The notes: generated by a model not told the origin, from the letters alone. A stretch of DNA of 64,000 nt from CANIGN01 sp041391385 (GCA_041391385.1 JAWKOD010000002.1:310001-374000), one strand, 5' to 3'; shown: positions 15,489 to 25,032, counted from the first letter of the stretch. Program-made: numbers and translations.

Positions 15489-16547
15489 TTAAGCTTTCCT
15501 CGAAGTAAGACCCGCAACTGTTAAAAGTCTTGGGGCCCAATTTGCCAAAAATGTAGGGTCAATAGATTTGTTTTTGGTTTGGAAGAGTGAGTTCCAGTCG
15601 AGTTTAAGAACTTTGGGTCCGATGCGATCTTGCATGACACTTTCCATAAGGCCCGGAGTTAAGACTCCTCCTCCGAAAAAGCACCATTTTTGAATGAGTT
15701 CGCGTGAAGATTGAGAAACATAAATATCTTCACTTTGTTGAAGCTCTGCTTTCCATCTGTTGAGAGCACCTTGAAGGGCGTCCATAGCTTCTTGTGGGAT
15801 ATTTTTACCGTCGGTTACTTTGAGGGCTTCTGCGTCGGTGTGACTTACGCCTAAAGTTCTAGCAAGTGAGTCTGTAAAGAAGTAACCCCCCAGAGTAAAT
15901 TCTCTGAAGAACTCTACTTTGCCATTCTTCCAAACAGAAACGCGTGTTCCGAGGGCTCCAATATCAACAAGTGCAACGCTTTCTCCTGGGGGAAAGTGTA
16001 GGAGTGAGTTTGCGGCGTCAGCCGTTGCGAGGCTGTCGAGATCGATGATTTTTAACTGAGCTCCTGATTCAAGTAAGACGGATTGAAGATTTTCTACTTC
16101 TTGCTTTTGAGCGCCGATGAGTAAGACGTCCCAGCCTTTAGTCCCTGGAGGGGCAAGGGGCACATTTTCTCCTTCGCCAATCACTTGATGAGAAATTAAA
16201 ACGTTTGAGATGTCCGTAGGAAACACTTGTTCTGCTTCCCAGCGTACTTGCTGGGGAATTTCTTTAACTGGAACTTTAGGCATGAGAATTCTTTTGGTAA
16301 GAACACCCGATCCACGAAAAGAAGTGGCGACTGAGGGTTTTTTCTTTTTGAGTCCTGCAAAACCACTTGCGAGTTGATTGATTAAAAGTTCACGTTGAGG
16401 ATAATCGCGCTCAGTAACTGCGCCTGCAGGAAGTGAGAGACATGCAAGGTTGTGAACCTCGTAGCCTTTTTTTGAAAAGGAGCCTTCGACAATTTTGATA
16501 GCACTCGCACCAATGTCGACACCCAAAAGACGCGAACTAAATAACAT
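15489..16547 (-). CDS. pilM: PilM, actin-like type IV pilus assembly ATPase
   Basis: A 352-residue FtsA/MreB-fold cytoplasmic protein. The N-terminal phosphate 1 motif LGVDIGASAIKIVEG and the second phosphate motif VALVDIGALGTRVSVW are clear, as is the family's R(M/V)EAEQVFP-like segment (RWEAEQVFPTDI). A GGG motif near residue 296 (CFFGGGVL) is the adenosine motif. PilM binds the PilN N-terminal peptide and couples the inner-membrane complex to the motor. It heads the pilMNOPQ block, 45 bases after pilD. Confidence 0.94.
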   Translation of the reverse strand: MLFSSRLLGVDIGASAIKIVEGSFSKKGYEVHNLACLSLPAGAVTERDYPQRELLINQLASGFAGLKKKKPSVATSFRGSGVLTKRILMPKVPVKEIPQQVRWEAEQVFPTDISNVLISHQVIGEGENVPLAPPGTKGWDVLLIGAQKQEVENLQSVLLESGAQLKIIDLDSLATADAANSLLHFPPGESVALVDIGALGTRVSVWKNGKVEFFREFTLGGYFFTDSLARTLGVSHTDAEALKVTDGKNIPQEAMDALQGALNRWKAELQQSEDIYVSQSSRELIQKWCFFGGGVLTPGLMESVMQDRIGPKVLKLDWNSLFQTKNKSIDPTFLANWAPRLLTVAGLTSRKA

Positions 16548-16592
16548 CCTGAATAGATTCCCCCACTTATTAGTTTATGTGAGGTCAACAAA

Positions 16593-17398
16593 TTATGTAA
16601 CAGGTAAAAGTAGGATATGAAGTTTTTTGAGAGTCCATACGATAATCGCACCCAAAGCTAGGAAGGGACCAAAGGGGATCGCCGTCTTTAAATTACCCTT
16701 TCTTTGATCATGACGATCACTCCAACAACGAGTCCTGTGAGTGAAGCTGTCAAAACTAAGACAGGAAGTCCTGTGATGCCAAGCCAAGTGCCAAGCCATC
16801 CCATCATCTTCACATCTCCAAAGCCCAAGCCTTCGACTCCTTTTATCTTTTCATAAAACCAGCCGATTGAAAAAAAGATTCCAAATCCAAGAAGTCCACC
16901 GAGTAATGCATCTGTCAAAGGAGCGTCGAATTTGATCCAGTTGAATAGTACGAGAGCGGCGCTAACGCCCCAGTTCCCAAGACTAAAGCGGTCGGGAATA
17001 ATTCGAAATTCAAGATCGATGAACGTGAGAACAACAAGTGTCCAAAAGAAGTAGAGATCACCAAAAAATAAAACATGTGTTTGTAAGTCGCTTGCAGGTG
17101 ACCACATGTATATTCGAGCTACAAAAACAAATGAGCAAGCTACCAGCAGCTCAACAAGGGGATAGACAATAGAGATAGGCTTTTTGCACTTGCGACATTT
17201 GCCACCTAAGAAAATATAACTAAACACGGGGATGTTGTCGTACCAGCAGATTTTCTTTTTACATTGAGTGCAAAAACTACGAGTTTTAACTTTCATTCCT
17301 AGTGGTATGTCACGAGGAATTCTGTAGACAGCCATTCCACCAAAGGAGCCAAAGAGAAGACCAAAGATAAAGAGCATAAAAAGAATTTCAATTGTCAT
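16593..17398 (-). pseudogene. pilD: PilD prepilin leader peptidase, frameshifted near the C-terminus
   Basis: An integral-membrane aspartic peptidase that cleaves type 4 prepilin signal peptides and N-methylates the new N-terminus. The main frame shows the N-terminal GSFGGMAVYRIPRDIP, two CxxC pairs (CTQC and CRKC, zinc-binding), and both catalytic aspartates (FIDLEFRIIPD and GFGDVKMMG). After VMIKER it runs into a stop at 16688. One frame over, GNLKTAIPFGPFLALGAIIV completes the usual C-terminus to 16593. The break is at CCC 16696-16698 (GGG in the gene, one G missing); restored length is 807 bases, 268 residues. The loss is only the last helix. Confidence 0.9.
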
Positions 17399-17401
17399 AA
17401 T

Positions 17402-18172
17402 TTATAAATCCATCGTTTCTATTTTTATTTTTGAAAGAAAAAGGAAGATGTAGCTCCAAGCAGCTGTAAGCCCCAGTACCACAAGTATTTGGTCCCAGCT
17501 AAATGGATCTTGAAATCCAACGAAAATTTTAATGTCCCACCATTCGAGAGGTGGAAGAAAGTTTAAAATAAAAAGCATCCCATTGTAAGCGACCTTGGTT
17601 ATGCCACTGAAGTTTGATTCTAAAACGAGAACTTCGAGATAGCTTTTGCTATGGAGAAGGGCAACCAGAGCTAATACTGCAAACCAAGAGAGTAGAGGCT
17701 TGAGGTGAAGAGAGAAAAAGAGAGAAATTGCAAGTACAACAAGACTCTCCGCTAAGAGAAGCATTTGTGATTGATACAAAATAGCTGGCGGGAGATCGCT
17801 TGCAGCACTGAGGGACCCCAGGCTGAGCAAAAGTGTCCATGTAATGATGGTGAGTGTGATCATTGCCCCAATGCCAAGCCAGTTAGCAAAGAGCCAGTTA
17901 CTTCGGGAAATATTTTGAGTCAGTACAAACGAAAGAGTTTTTCTTTGCGATTCTTCTTGGAAGAGGTGAGTGCCTAGATAGCTTGAGAGCAAAATGCTTA
18001 CAATAAAGCAAAAGCTTAAGCTCAGATCCCAGTAAATTTTATCCGGTCTTACATAAGAGGAGAATGCTAAAAAAAGAGCAAATGGAAAGAAGGCAATGGC
18101 TGCGGCAATTATTCCCCAGCCAAGTTTTTGCTTAAGCAGGAGTTTAAGACGGAAGAATGCAAGTTGAATCAT
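17402..18172 (-). CDS. ABC-2 type permease, PilI-like
   Basis: A 256-residue membrane protein with about six hydrophobic helices, encoded directly after its ATPase. In Myxococcus xanthus the ABC genes pilG, pilH and pilI precede pilD and pilMNOPQ and are needed for pilus assembly; here an ATPase-permease pair is in the same place, so this is the likely PilI counterpart. I choose ATG 18172, which overlaps the ATPase stop by 4 bases (ATGA), over an ATG 18 bases upstream. The stop is 3 bases before pilD. Confidence 0.82.
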   Translation of the reverse strand: MIQLAFFRLKLLLKQKLGWGIIAAAIAFFPFALFLAFSSYVRPDKIYWDLSLSFCFIVSILLSSYLGTHLFQEESQRKTLSFVLTQNISRSNWLFANWLGIGAMITLTIITWTLLLSLGSLSAASDLPPAILYQSQMLLLAESLVVLAISLFFSLHLKPLLSWFAVLALVALLHSKSYLEVLVLESNFSGITKVAYNGMLFILNFLPPLEWWDIKIFVGFQDPFSWDQILVVLGLTAAWSYIFLFLSKIKIETMDL

Positions 18173-18864
18173 GTGAGTTGTTCTCTCCACTTATAAAGCT
18201 CAGGTAGTATTTTTTCTTTACTGCCACTTTGCGCAAGCTTTCCTTTTTCAAGAACTAAAACATGATCAGCTAAAATTTCCACATCTCTCAGTGAGTGGGT
18301 TGATATCAGAAGAGTTTTTTCGTTTTGTTTCCACTTGAGTAAGAAATGTCGAAGCCACTCTTGAGCTCTGAAATCTAATCCGGTCATGGGCTCATCCAGA
18401 ATTAAAAAATTTGGATCTCGAATCAGAAGACAGGCAAGGCCAAGACGTTGAGTCATGCCCTTGCTAAATTCACCGACTCGGCTTTGCGATCGATCAACGA
18501 GTCCAACAGTGCTAAGTGTTTCTTTGAGTTTTTCTCGGGGCGTGTGATCCTCAACGCAAAGAGCGAGTATTTCCAGAGGCGTCATTTCAGGCCAAAACGA
18601 AACAAGTTCAGGCAGGAAAGCGACTTTAGCTTTTGCTTCAAGGCTTCCTGGCATTGCGCTATCGAAAAAGAGAATTTCTCCTTGGTTTGGAAAAATTAAG
18701 CCCATGAGGCATTTTAGTAGAGTTGACTTGCCTGCTCCGTTGGCACCAACTAACGCGACGCTCTGGCCTGAGGAGATTTCAAAACTAAGTGATTCTAAAA
18801 CAGGTTTAGAAAAATTTTTTGAGAGATTCTCAACTTTTAGAGCGGCGTATTTTTTAGAGCTCAT
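18169..18864 (-). CDS. ABC transporter ATP-binding protein, PilH-like
   Basis: A 231-residue ABC ATPase of the CcmA/NatA type. Walker A is GANGAGKST (about 37-45), the signature motif is FSKGMTQRL (variant of LSGGQ), Walker B is LILDEPMTGLD, and the switch histidine is in ISTHSL. It is the first gene of the leftward operon to pilQ and pairs with the adjacent permease. By position it corresponds to PilH of Myxococcus. No PilG counterpart is seen. The Q-to-K change in the signature (SKGM rather than SGGQ) is common in this subfamily. Confidence 0.88.
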   Translation of the reverse strand: MSSKKYAALKVENLSKNFSKPVLESLSFEISSGQSVALVGANGAGKSTLLKCLMGLIFPNQGEILFFDSAMPGSLEAKAKVAFLPELVSFWPEMTPLEILALCVEDHTPREKLKETLSTVGLVDRSQSRVGEFSKGMTQRLGLACLLIRDPNFLILDEPMTGLDFRAQEWLRHFLLKWKQNEKTLLISTHSLRDVEILADHVLVLEKGKLAQSGSKEKILPELYKWREQLT

Positions 18865-18962
18865 TTTTTTATAGTTTAGGTTGCTTATCTAAATTCACTA
18901 AATTAATTGGAGCTAAGAGATTGTGCAGCGCGACGGCACTGAATTTGCTGGACACACATAAA

Positions 18963-18991
18963 GGCCTGGCTGAAAGTTATCAGGACAGGCC
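18963..18991 (+). promoter_or_regulatory. hairpin in the recA leader
   Basis: GGCCTG at 18963-18968 pairs with CAGGCC at 18986-18991, with CTGA/TCAG continuing the stem inside. It ends just before the recA ribosome-binding site (AAGGAG at 18995-19000). It may modulate translation or protect the mRNA. No SOS/LexA box of a type I know was recognised in the 141-base gap. Confidence 0.4.
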
Positions 18992-19005
18992 AAGAAGGAG
19001 TAGGA

Positions 19006-20160
19006 ATGAACAAATCCCAAGAAAACACAGTAACAACAAATTCAAAGCAAAGTGAAAAGCAGAAGGCTTTAGAACTTGCGCTTTCCACTATCCAAAAACA
19101 GTTTGGCAAGGGCTCTATTATGCGCCTTGGTGCCGATTCAACGGCACTTTCTGAGGGAATCCCTGTTTTTTCTACGGGTTCAGTGGGCCTTGATATCGCT
19201 CTCGGTATCGGTGGACTCCCAAAGGGACGAATCATAGAAGTTTTTGGCCCAGAGTCTTCTGGTAAAACGACTCTTTTCCTTCAGGCCGCGGCTGAGTGCC
19301 AAAAGCGTGGAGGGACTGTTGCCTTTATTGATGCTGAGCATGCCCTTGATGTTCAATATGCAAAAAGATTAGGTCTAAAAATTGAAGATGTTATTATTTC
19401 TCAGCCCGATACGGGAGAGCAGGCCTTGGAAATTACCGACATGCTTGTTCGTTCGGGAAGTGTAGATTTTATTATTGTAGACTCTGTTGCGGCATTGGTT
19501 CCTCGAGCAGAGATCGAAGGCGAGATGGGCGATTCTCATATGGGCCTTCAAGCGCGTCTTATGAGTCAAGCCTTGAGAAAACTCACCGGTTCGATCAATC
19601 GCAGTCATTGCACTGTTGGATTCATTAACCAGCTTCGTATGAAGATTGGAGTTATGTTTGGAAACCCTGAAACAACCACGGGTGGAAATGCATTGAAGTT
19701 TTATGCTTCTATTCGTCTCGATATCCGTCGTATTTCGGCTATTAAAACTGGGGAAGAAGTGACGGGCTCTCGCATTCGCGTGAAAGTCGTGAAAAACAAA
19801 TTGGCAGCGCCCTTTAAGCAGGCTGAGTTTGATGTTGAACATGGACAAGGCGTAAACAGGTGGGGGGAGATTATTGACTTGGCGACAGCTAAAAATGTGA
19901 TCGATAAGAGTGGTTCTTGGTATAGCTATAAAGGTGAGCGTATGGGCCAAGGCCGAGATCAGGCGATGAGTTACTTGAAAGAAAACCCGCCTTTAATGGA
20001 CGAGCTCACGAAGCTTGTTTTTGAAGCACATGGACTTAAGCTTCCTGAAGGGTCTATTAAAACTGCGCCAGTTGCGGCAAAAGAACCCGCAGAAAAAGAA
20101 GTTGTTAAAGAAAAAGAGGCTGCAAAGCCCGTGATTAAAAGCAAGGCAGGTCACGCATAG
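19006..20160 (+). CDS. recA: RecA recombinase
   Basis: A 384-residue ATP-dependent strand-exchange protein for homologous recombination and SOS induction. It shows KALELALSTIQKQFGKGSIM at the start of the core, Walker A GPESSGKTT, the DAEHALD segment, Walker B-like VDFIIVDSVAAL, the DNA-binding loops 1 and 2 (EIEGEMGDSHMG, NQLRMKIGVMFG) and ETTTGGNALKFYAS. The first 20 residues and the Ala/Lys/Glu-rich last 35 are variable tails. AAGGAG precedes the ATG. It is monocistronic-looking or leads into the M50 peptidase 57 bases on. Confidence 0.98.
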   Translation: MNKSQENTVTTNSKQSEKQKALELALSTIQKQFGKGSIMRLGADSTALSEGIPVFSTGSVGLDIALGIGGLPKGRIIEVFGPESSGKTTLFLQAAAECQKRGGTVAFIDAEHALDVQYAKRLGLKIEDVIISQPDTGEQALEITDMLVRSGSVDFIIVDSVAALVPRAEIEGEMGDSHMGLQARLMSQALRKLTGSINRSHCTVGFINQLRMKIGVMFGNPETTTGGNALKFYASIRLDIRRISAIKTGEEVTGSRIRVKVVKNKLAAPFKQAEFDVEHGQGVNRWGEIIDLATAKNVIDKSGSWYSYKGERMGQGRDQAMSYLKENPPLMDELTKLVFEAHGLKLPEGSIKTAPVAAKEPAEKEVVKEKEAAKPVIKSKAGHA

Positions 20161-20217
20161 CTTTTATGTGTGCTTTGATGCTAAAAAGAGCGAAATAAAG
20201 TTGGAGTAGTACAGATA

Positions 20218-20865
20218 ATGGGTGGCGACGTAATAAGAAATCTTTTTTTAATGGCGCCGCCCTTTATTTTGAGTCTCAGCATTCACGAATGGGCACATGC
20301 CTGGAGCGCTCATAAGCTGGGCGATCCCACTGCGAAAATTTCAGGTCGAATGACGATAGACCCCCTCGCTCACATTAGTTGGATAGGCACCGTTATTTTT
20401 CCTGCAATCGCCATCATGTTTGGAGCCCCCTTTTTTGGATGGGCCAAACCTGTTCCCGTTGACCCTCGTTATTTCAAAAATCCGCGCGGTGGAATGGCCA
20501 TAGTGGCCGCCGCAGGGCCAATTTCAAACATCATTTTAGCTATTATTTTAACGTTTACTCTTGGGAGACTTCTTGCAAGTGAGCTCGCATTTACGAGTCC
20601 TCTGGCTCATTCAGGGATTGAAATGCTTAAGTTTGCCATCCAAATTAATGTGTTTTTAGCGGTTTTTAATCTTATTCCCCTTCCTCCTTTGGACGGGTCT
20701 AGGATCTTGCAGGGGCTTGTTGGGCGGCGCCTTGCGGATAAAATTGATCAAGCTGCACCCATGATGGAAATGCTGCTCTTAGTTTTGATTTTCACAGGCT
20801 TTTTTAGGATAATTGCCGTACCTGCTTCAGCTATTTTGATGCTCTTGCAACGCTTTTTCCTGTAA
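20218..20865 (+). CDS. Site-2 protease family (M50) integral-membrane metallopeptidase
   Basis: A 215-residue membrane peptidase. HEWAH at 23-27 is the HExxH zinc motif within the first membrane helix. AAAGPISNI and FNLIPLPPLDGSRIL are the conserved later motifs, the last supplying the third zinc ligand (Asp). The small size and lack of a PDZ domain place it in the rhomboid-neighbour, FtsH-independent, SpoIVFB/YwhC-like group of short site-2 proteases found next to scpA-scpB in many genomes. The substrate is unknown. Confidence 0.92.
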   Translation: MGGDVIRNLFLMAPPFILSLSIHEWAHAWSAHKLGDPTAKISGRMTIDPLAHISWIGTVIFPAIAIMFGAPFFGWAKPVPVDPRYFKNPRGGMAIVAAAGPISNIILAIILTFTLGRLLASELAFTSPLAHSGIEMLKFAIQINVFLAVFNLIPLPPLDGSRILQGLVGRRLADKIDQAAPMMEMLLLVLIFTGFFRIIAVPASAILMLLQRFFL

Positions 20866-20949
20866 GTTCTTTCTTTTTAAAAGTTACTTAAGCCAATAAA
20901 TTCGAAAATACCTTCGCTATTTTTGTAGGGCGTGCTAAATTTTTTAATT

Positions 20950-21726
20950 ATGGATCGACACGCTGTGGTTTTGGATTGTCGGGTGCAAATTCCGCACTTC
21001 GAAGGTCCCTTGGATTTGCTTTTGCATCTTATTAAGTCCCACGAGTTCGATATCCGCACACTTTCGATTTCTCAGATCACAAAACAGTATTTGCTTTATT
21101 TGGATTATATGAGGGAACTCAACCTCGACATGGCGAGTGAATACCTCGTTATGGCCGCCACTCTTACACACTTAAAGAGTCAGGTTATATTGCCACAAGA
21201 TCTTGTAGCTGGAGAAATGGGCCCTGATCCTAGAGCCCAATTGATACGCAAACTTTTAGAACTCAAATGCTACAAAGAATTGTCTGCTGCACTTGAGGCT
21301 CGTCCTCGCTTGGGTCGTGATGTGTTTTTATCTAAGAATACTGGGCTTGAAGAAATTGAAGACAGTATTGAGCCCGAGATTTCTTTAACCAATCCGTTTC
21401 AATTGATTGAAGCCTATAAGCACATGGTTAAAAGACGTGACGGCGTGACTCATAAAGTTTTTGAGGATTCACTTCCCGTAAGCGCTTGTCTAAAAAGTAT
21501 CGTTGAAAGGCTTAAAGTCGAAGAAGAAATTCCCTTTGCAACTTTGCTTCCCAATCCTTCTAAGACAACGCATGTGATTTCTAATTTTCTTGCAACACTT
21601 GAGCTTGCTAAAATTCAAATAAGCGGATTTAGACAAGAGGAAACTTTTGGACCCATTACTATTTACCGAAAGAAAAACGTTGAGGAACTTAACAACTTAG
21701 ACAAGTTGGATTTGAGTTGGGCATAA
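20950..21726 (+). CDS. scpA: Segregation and condensation protein A (kleisin)
   Basis: ScpA bridges the heads of the SMC dimer and binds ScpB in the chromosome condensin. The protein (258 residues from ATG 20950) has the N-terminal FEGPLDLLLHLI kleisin motif, DIRTLSISQITKQYL, YLVMAATLTHLKSQVILP and the C-terminal winged-helix part (FLATLELAKIQISGF). The start is uncertain: GTG 20932 is in frame but only one base after its AGGG, while ATG 20950 lies 19 bases after it. The stop is 3 bases before scpB. Confidence 0.93.
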   Translation: MDRHAVVLDCRVQIPHFEGPLDLLLHLIKSHEFDIRTLSISQITKQYLLYLDYMRELNLDMASEYLVMAATLTHLKSQVILPQDLVAGEMGPDPRAQLIRKLLELKCYKELSAALEARPRLGRDVFLSKNTGLEEIEDSIEPEISLTNPFQLIEAYKHMVKRRDGVTHKVFEDSLPVSACLKSIVERLKVEEEIPFATLLPNPSKTTHVISNFLATLELAKIQISGFRQEETFGPITIYRKKNVEELNNLDKLDLSWA

Positions 21727-21729
21727 AAA

Positions 21730-22614
21730 ATGACAAAGAAGAAGAAAAACAAAGCAAAAGAAACTCTGGATACTGTTGCTGTCGAAGAAGTTCTTATTCA
21801 GCAAATGACAATTGAGCAATCCGCTGAGGAAACACTTGAAGTCAAAGTAGAAGCTTCCACTGAAACTTCTGAAGAAGTTGTTGTAGAAGCTGTTGAGGAT
21901 AAGAATCTCATTACGGACATTAACGAGCTTGAGTCAGCTCTTTTAGCTTTGATTTTTGCAAGCCCAGTGGCTTTAGGTACTAAAAAGCTTAAAAATTTAC
22001 TTTCAAATGCGGGCTATGATGTTTCACAACTTGATTTAGTTTTTGAGTCACTCTTCCAATCTTTTGAAAACAAGGGAATTCAACTTATAAAAGTTGGGGG
22101 TGGATATCAGCTTAGAACGAATCCAAAATACGCTGAGCTTGTGCAAAAACTTGTTGAAGAAAAACCACAGCGGCTTTCTAAGTCAGCTTTAGAAGTCTTG
22201 GCGATTGTTGCTTACAAGCAGCCCATTACGCGCGCAGATATTGATCATGTTCGTGGAACTGATTCAGGACATTTACTTAAAGGACTTCTTGAGAAGAACC
22301 TTGTTCGCACAGAAGGCCATAAGGAAACAGCCGGACGTCCACTGTTATATGGGACAAGTCCTTATTTCTTGGAAGTTTTCTCTTTAGGATCTTTAGACGA
22401 TCTTCCTGCGATTGAAGATTTTGAGCGCGAATTAAAAGATGTGGATACGGATGCGGGCGAAGGCGGTCTTGTTATGGATGCAGACCCCGGATTTTTTGAA
22501 AATAGCTCTCTTGATGCCACAGCAGATAGGGGTGATTACGATACTCCTGCTGAAGTTGATTTTGAAGCGCCTGATTTTGGTGAAGCAGAGCGAGCTCTCG
22601 AAGAAACCCACTAG
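21730..22614 (+). CDS. scpB: Segregation and condensation protein B
   Basis: A 294-residue partner of ScpA. The central tandem winged-helix domains (about 62-215) show LESALLALIFASPVAL, RLSKSALEVLAIVAYKQPIT and VRTEGHKETAGRPLLYGTS. The N-terminal about 60 residues (Lys-rich then Glu/Val-rich) and the last about 70 acidic residues are extensions longer than in most ScpB. It lies in an operon with scpA and, 22 bases further, proB. Confidence 0.94.
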   Translation: MTKKKKNKAKETLDTVAVEEVLIQQMTIEQSAEETLEVKVEASTETSEEVVVEAVEDKNLITDINELESALLALIFASPVALGTKKLKNLLSNAGYDVSQLDLVFESLFQSFENKGIQLIKVGGGYQLRTNPKYAELVQKLVEEKPQRLSKSALEVLAIVAYKQPITRADIDHVRGTDSGHLLKGLLEKNLVRTEGHKETAGRPLLYGTSPYFLEVFSLGSLDDLPAIEDFERELKDVDTDAGEGGLVMDADPGFFENSSLDATADRGDYDTPAEVDFEAPDFGEAERALEETH

Positions 22615-22636
22615 GGCTTTCTTGTAGGGAGTCTAA

Positions 22637-23749
22637 ATGCAACATTTTGTACTTAAGCTAGGAACTCGAGTTGTAAGCGACGCAAGTGGAAAGCTTGAGG
22701 AGCAAAGACTTGGAGCTTTAGTTAAATCCTGCGCTCTTTTGTGGAAGCAGAAAAAACGTTTTGCGATCGTCTCTTCTGGGGCCATTGGGTTAGGGCAGCA
22801 GATGTTAAAATTAAAAGGCAGTCTTAGTCTTTCAGATAAGCAAGCAAGTGCAGCTGTGGGGCAGAGTTTGCTCATGCGCTACTATACAGACGCTTTTGCC
22901 AAGTACGGTGTTCATGTTGCACAGGTTTTGGTAACAGCGGAAGATTTTTCAAAAAGAGAAAATTTTGAAAACCTAAAACGTACACTTGAGCGTCTATTTG
23001 AGTTAAGTGTAATTCCAATTTTAAATGAGAACGATTGTGTTGCGACTCGAGAAATTAGCTCGGACTCAGGAAAGAAGAGTTTTGGCGACAACGATGCCTT
23101 GTCGGCTATAGTCGCAAGTAAGTTAGGAGCTGAGCTTTTAATTCTTCTAACCGATGTAGATGGAGTTTACTCGGAAAACCCTCAAAAAAATTCCAAGGCC
23201 AAAAAGATAAATAAAATTTCTACGCTTCAAGAAATTGATGAAGTGCAAACACAAGGAAAAAGTTTGAAGGGTCGTGGCGGCATGCAAACTAAGCTTCAGG
23301 CAGCCAAAATGGCTTCTATCAGTGGATGCACAACGGTTATAGCGTCAGGCTTTGAAAAGGGAGTCTTGGAGGCTATTTTTTCAGATAAGCAACCTGGCAC
23401 ATGGGTATTGCCCTCGACAAAGTTAAACCTCAAAAAACATTGGATAGGCGCCGTATCAGGATTTAAAGGCGTATTGATTTTAAACGAGGGAGCAGCAACT
23501 GCCTTGCTTGCCAAGCATGCAAGCTTGCTCGCAGTTGGAATAGTATCTCTCAAGGGGAACTTTCAAGCGGGCGATGTGGTGAGTATTCAAAACGAGAGGG
23601 GCGATGAGCTGGGACGTGGCTTAAGTTTTTATTCATCAGCTGACGTTTTAAAAATGCAAGGGAAACGAAGCGCTGATTTAAAAAAATCTATGGGCGCAGA
23701 GTATTCACGTGAGATAGTCCACCGGGATAATTTGGTGCTTTTTTTATGA
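22637..23749 (+). CDS. proB: Glutamate 5-kinase
   Basis: First step of proline synthesis: phosphorylates glutamate to gamma-glutamyl phosphate. The 370-residue protein has an amino-acid kinase domain (LKLGTRVVSD at the N-terminus, SSGAIGLG, PILNENDCV, FGDNDALSAIVA, LLTDVDGVY, GRGGMQTKLQAAKMA) and a C-terminal PUA domain (about 275-360). Length and domain order match full-length ProB. The stop overlaps the proA ATG by 4 bases, so the two pathway enzymes are translationally coupled. Confidence 0.96.
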   Translation: MQHFVLKLGTRVVSDASGKLEEQRLGALVKSCALLWKQKKRFAIVSSGAIGLGQQMLKLKGSLSLSDKQASAAVGQSLLMRYYTDAFAKYGVHVAQVLVTAEDFSKRENFENLKRTLERLFELSVIPILNENDCVATREISSDSGKKSFGDNDALSAIVASKLGAELLILLTDVDGVYSENPQKNSKAKKINKISTLQEIDEVQTQGKSLKGRGGMQTKLQAAKMASISGCTTVIASGFEKGVLEAIFSDKQPGTWVLPSTKLNLKKHWIGAVSGFKGVLILNEGAATALLAKHASLLAVGIVSLKGNFQAGDVVSIQNERGDELGRGLSFYSSADVLKMQGKRSADLKKSMGAEYSREIVHRDNLVLFL

Positions 23750-25032
23750 CAAAGATTGAACAGCAATTAAAACAAAGTCGTAAGGCTTCTTTGGAATTGG
23801 CTCAGTGGAGTCTTAAAAAGAAAAACGAAGCTCTTGAGTTCTTGGCAACATTGATCGAAAAAAACTCAGCGAAACTGCTTTTAGAAAATGCAAAAGATTT
23901 GAAAAGAGAAAAAAATAAGCTTTCAAGAGCTCTTTATCAAAGACTTTCCTTGGATGAATCGAAACTAAAACAAGTAGTCCAGGGAATTCGCGATATTTCT
24001 TCTTTGCCCGATCCTGTGAATTCCGTTTTAAGTGAAACGCTTTTAGATGACGGACTTGTTCTACAAAAAGTGAGCGTTCCCCTCGGAGTGGTGGGAGTTA
24101 TTTTTGAATCAAGGCCAGATGTTTTGCCTCAGGTTCTTTCTTTGATGCTTAAAAGCGGAAATGCCGTTGTTCTCAAGGGCGGTAGCGAGGCTATGTGTAC
24201 CAACAAGGCTTTTGCAAAGATTATTGCTCAACTTGATAAAAAGTGTGCTCTCCCAAAAGGTTGGGCGCAGCTTATATTGAGTCGCAAAGCAGTTCATGAA
24301 ATTTTAAAATACCCTCAGTACGTCTCACTCGTTATTCCCCGTGGTTCGAATGCCCTCGTGCAGTCGATCATGAAAAATACAAAAATCCCCGTGATGGGGC
24401 ACGCAGATGGAATTTGTCATCTCTACATTCATGAAGATGCAAACATCGATCGTGCGTTGGCTCTCTCGATCGATTCAAAGACGCAATATCCTTCGGCCTG
24501 CAATGCAATTGAAACCTTGCTTGTGCATAAAAAAGTAGCCAAGGAATTTTTGTCCTTACTTTTTGCTCAGGCCAAAGATCTTTCTCTGGAGTTGAGAGGG
24601 TGTGTGAAGACAAAGAAAATTTTGCCTCAGATAAAAAAAGCAACCCTTAAGGATTGGGCGACAGAGTACAGTGATTTAATCTTATCTGTTAAGATTGTAG
24701 AGTCTCAAGCTGAAGCCATAGAGCATATTTCTACTTATGGCTCAGGCCACACGGATGCAATCGTGAGCCAAGACCCTCAAACGATAGAACACTTTTTCAA
24801 CTCTGTAGATTCTGCCGGAGTATTTGCAAATGCATCAACTCGATTTGCAGACGGTTTTCGTTATGGCTTTGGAGCCGAGGTGGGCATCAGCACCGCAAAA
24901 ATCCACGCACGCGGCCCCGTTGGATTAGAGGGCTTAACGATCTACAAGTATCGTCTCAAGGGCGAAGGACATCTGGTTTCTGATTACGTAGGCAGTGATT
25001 GTCGACTCTTTAAGCACAAGAAACTTTACTGA
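23746..25032 (+). CDS. proA: Gamma-glutamyl phosphate reductase
   Basis: Second step of proline synthesis: NADPH-dependent reduction of gamma-glutamyl phosphate to glutamate semialdehyde. The 428-residue aldehyde-dehydrogenase-fold protein shows VPLGVVGVIFESRPDV, GNAVVLKGGSEA, IPRGSNALV, the catalytic cysteine in YPSACNAIETLLVH, GSGHTDAIV and FADGFRYGFGAEVGISTAKIHARGPVGLEGL. It overlaps proB by 4 bases and is followed by a GC-rich palindrome. Confidence 0.97.
   Translation: MTKIEQQLKQSRKASLELAQWSLKKKNEALEFLATLIEKNSAKLLLENAKDLKREKNKLSRALYQRLSLDESKLKQVVQGIRDISSLPDPVNSVLSETLLDDGLVLQKVSVPLGVVGVIFESRPDVLPQVLSLMLKSGNAVVLKGGSEAMCTNKAFAKIIAQLDKKCALPKGWAQLILSRKAVHEILKYPQYVSLVIPRGSNALVQSIMKNTKIPVMGHADGICHLYIHEDANIDRALALSIDSKTQYPSACNAIETLLVHKKVAKEFLSLLFAQAKDLSLELRGCVKTKKILPQIKKATLKDWATEYSDLILSVKIVESQAEAIEHISTYGSGHTDAIVSQDPQTIEHFFNSVDSAGVFANASTRFADGFRYGFGAEVGISTAKIHARGPVGLEGLTIYKYRLKGEGHLVSDYVGSDCRLFKHKKLY

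Noticed and set aside
19375..19950. 191-codon frame opposite recA
   Set aside because: It lies inside recA on the other strand with no start signal; recA motifs explain the region.
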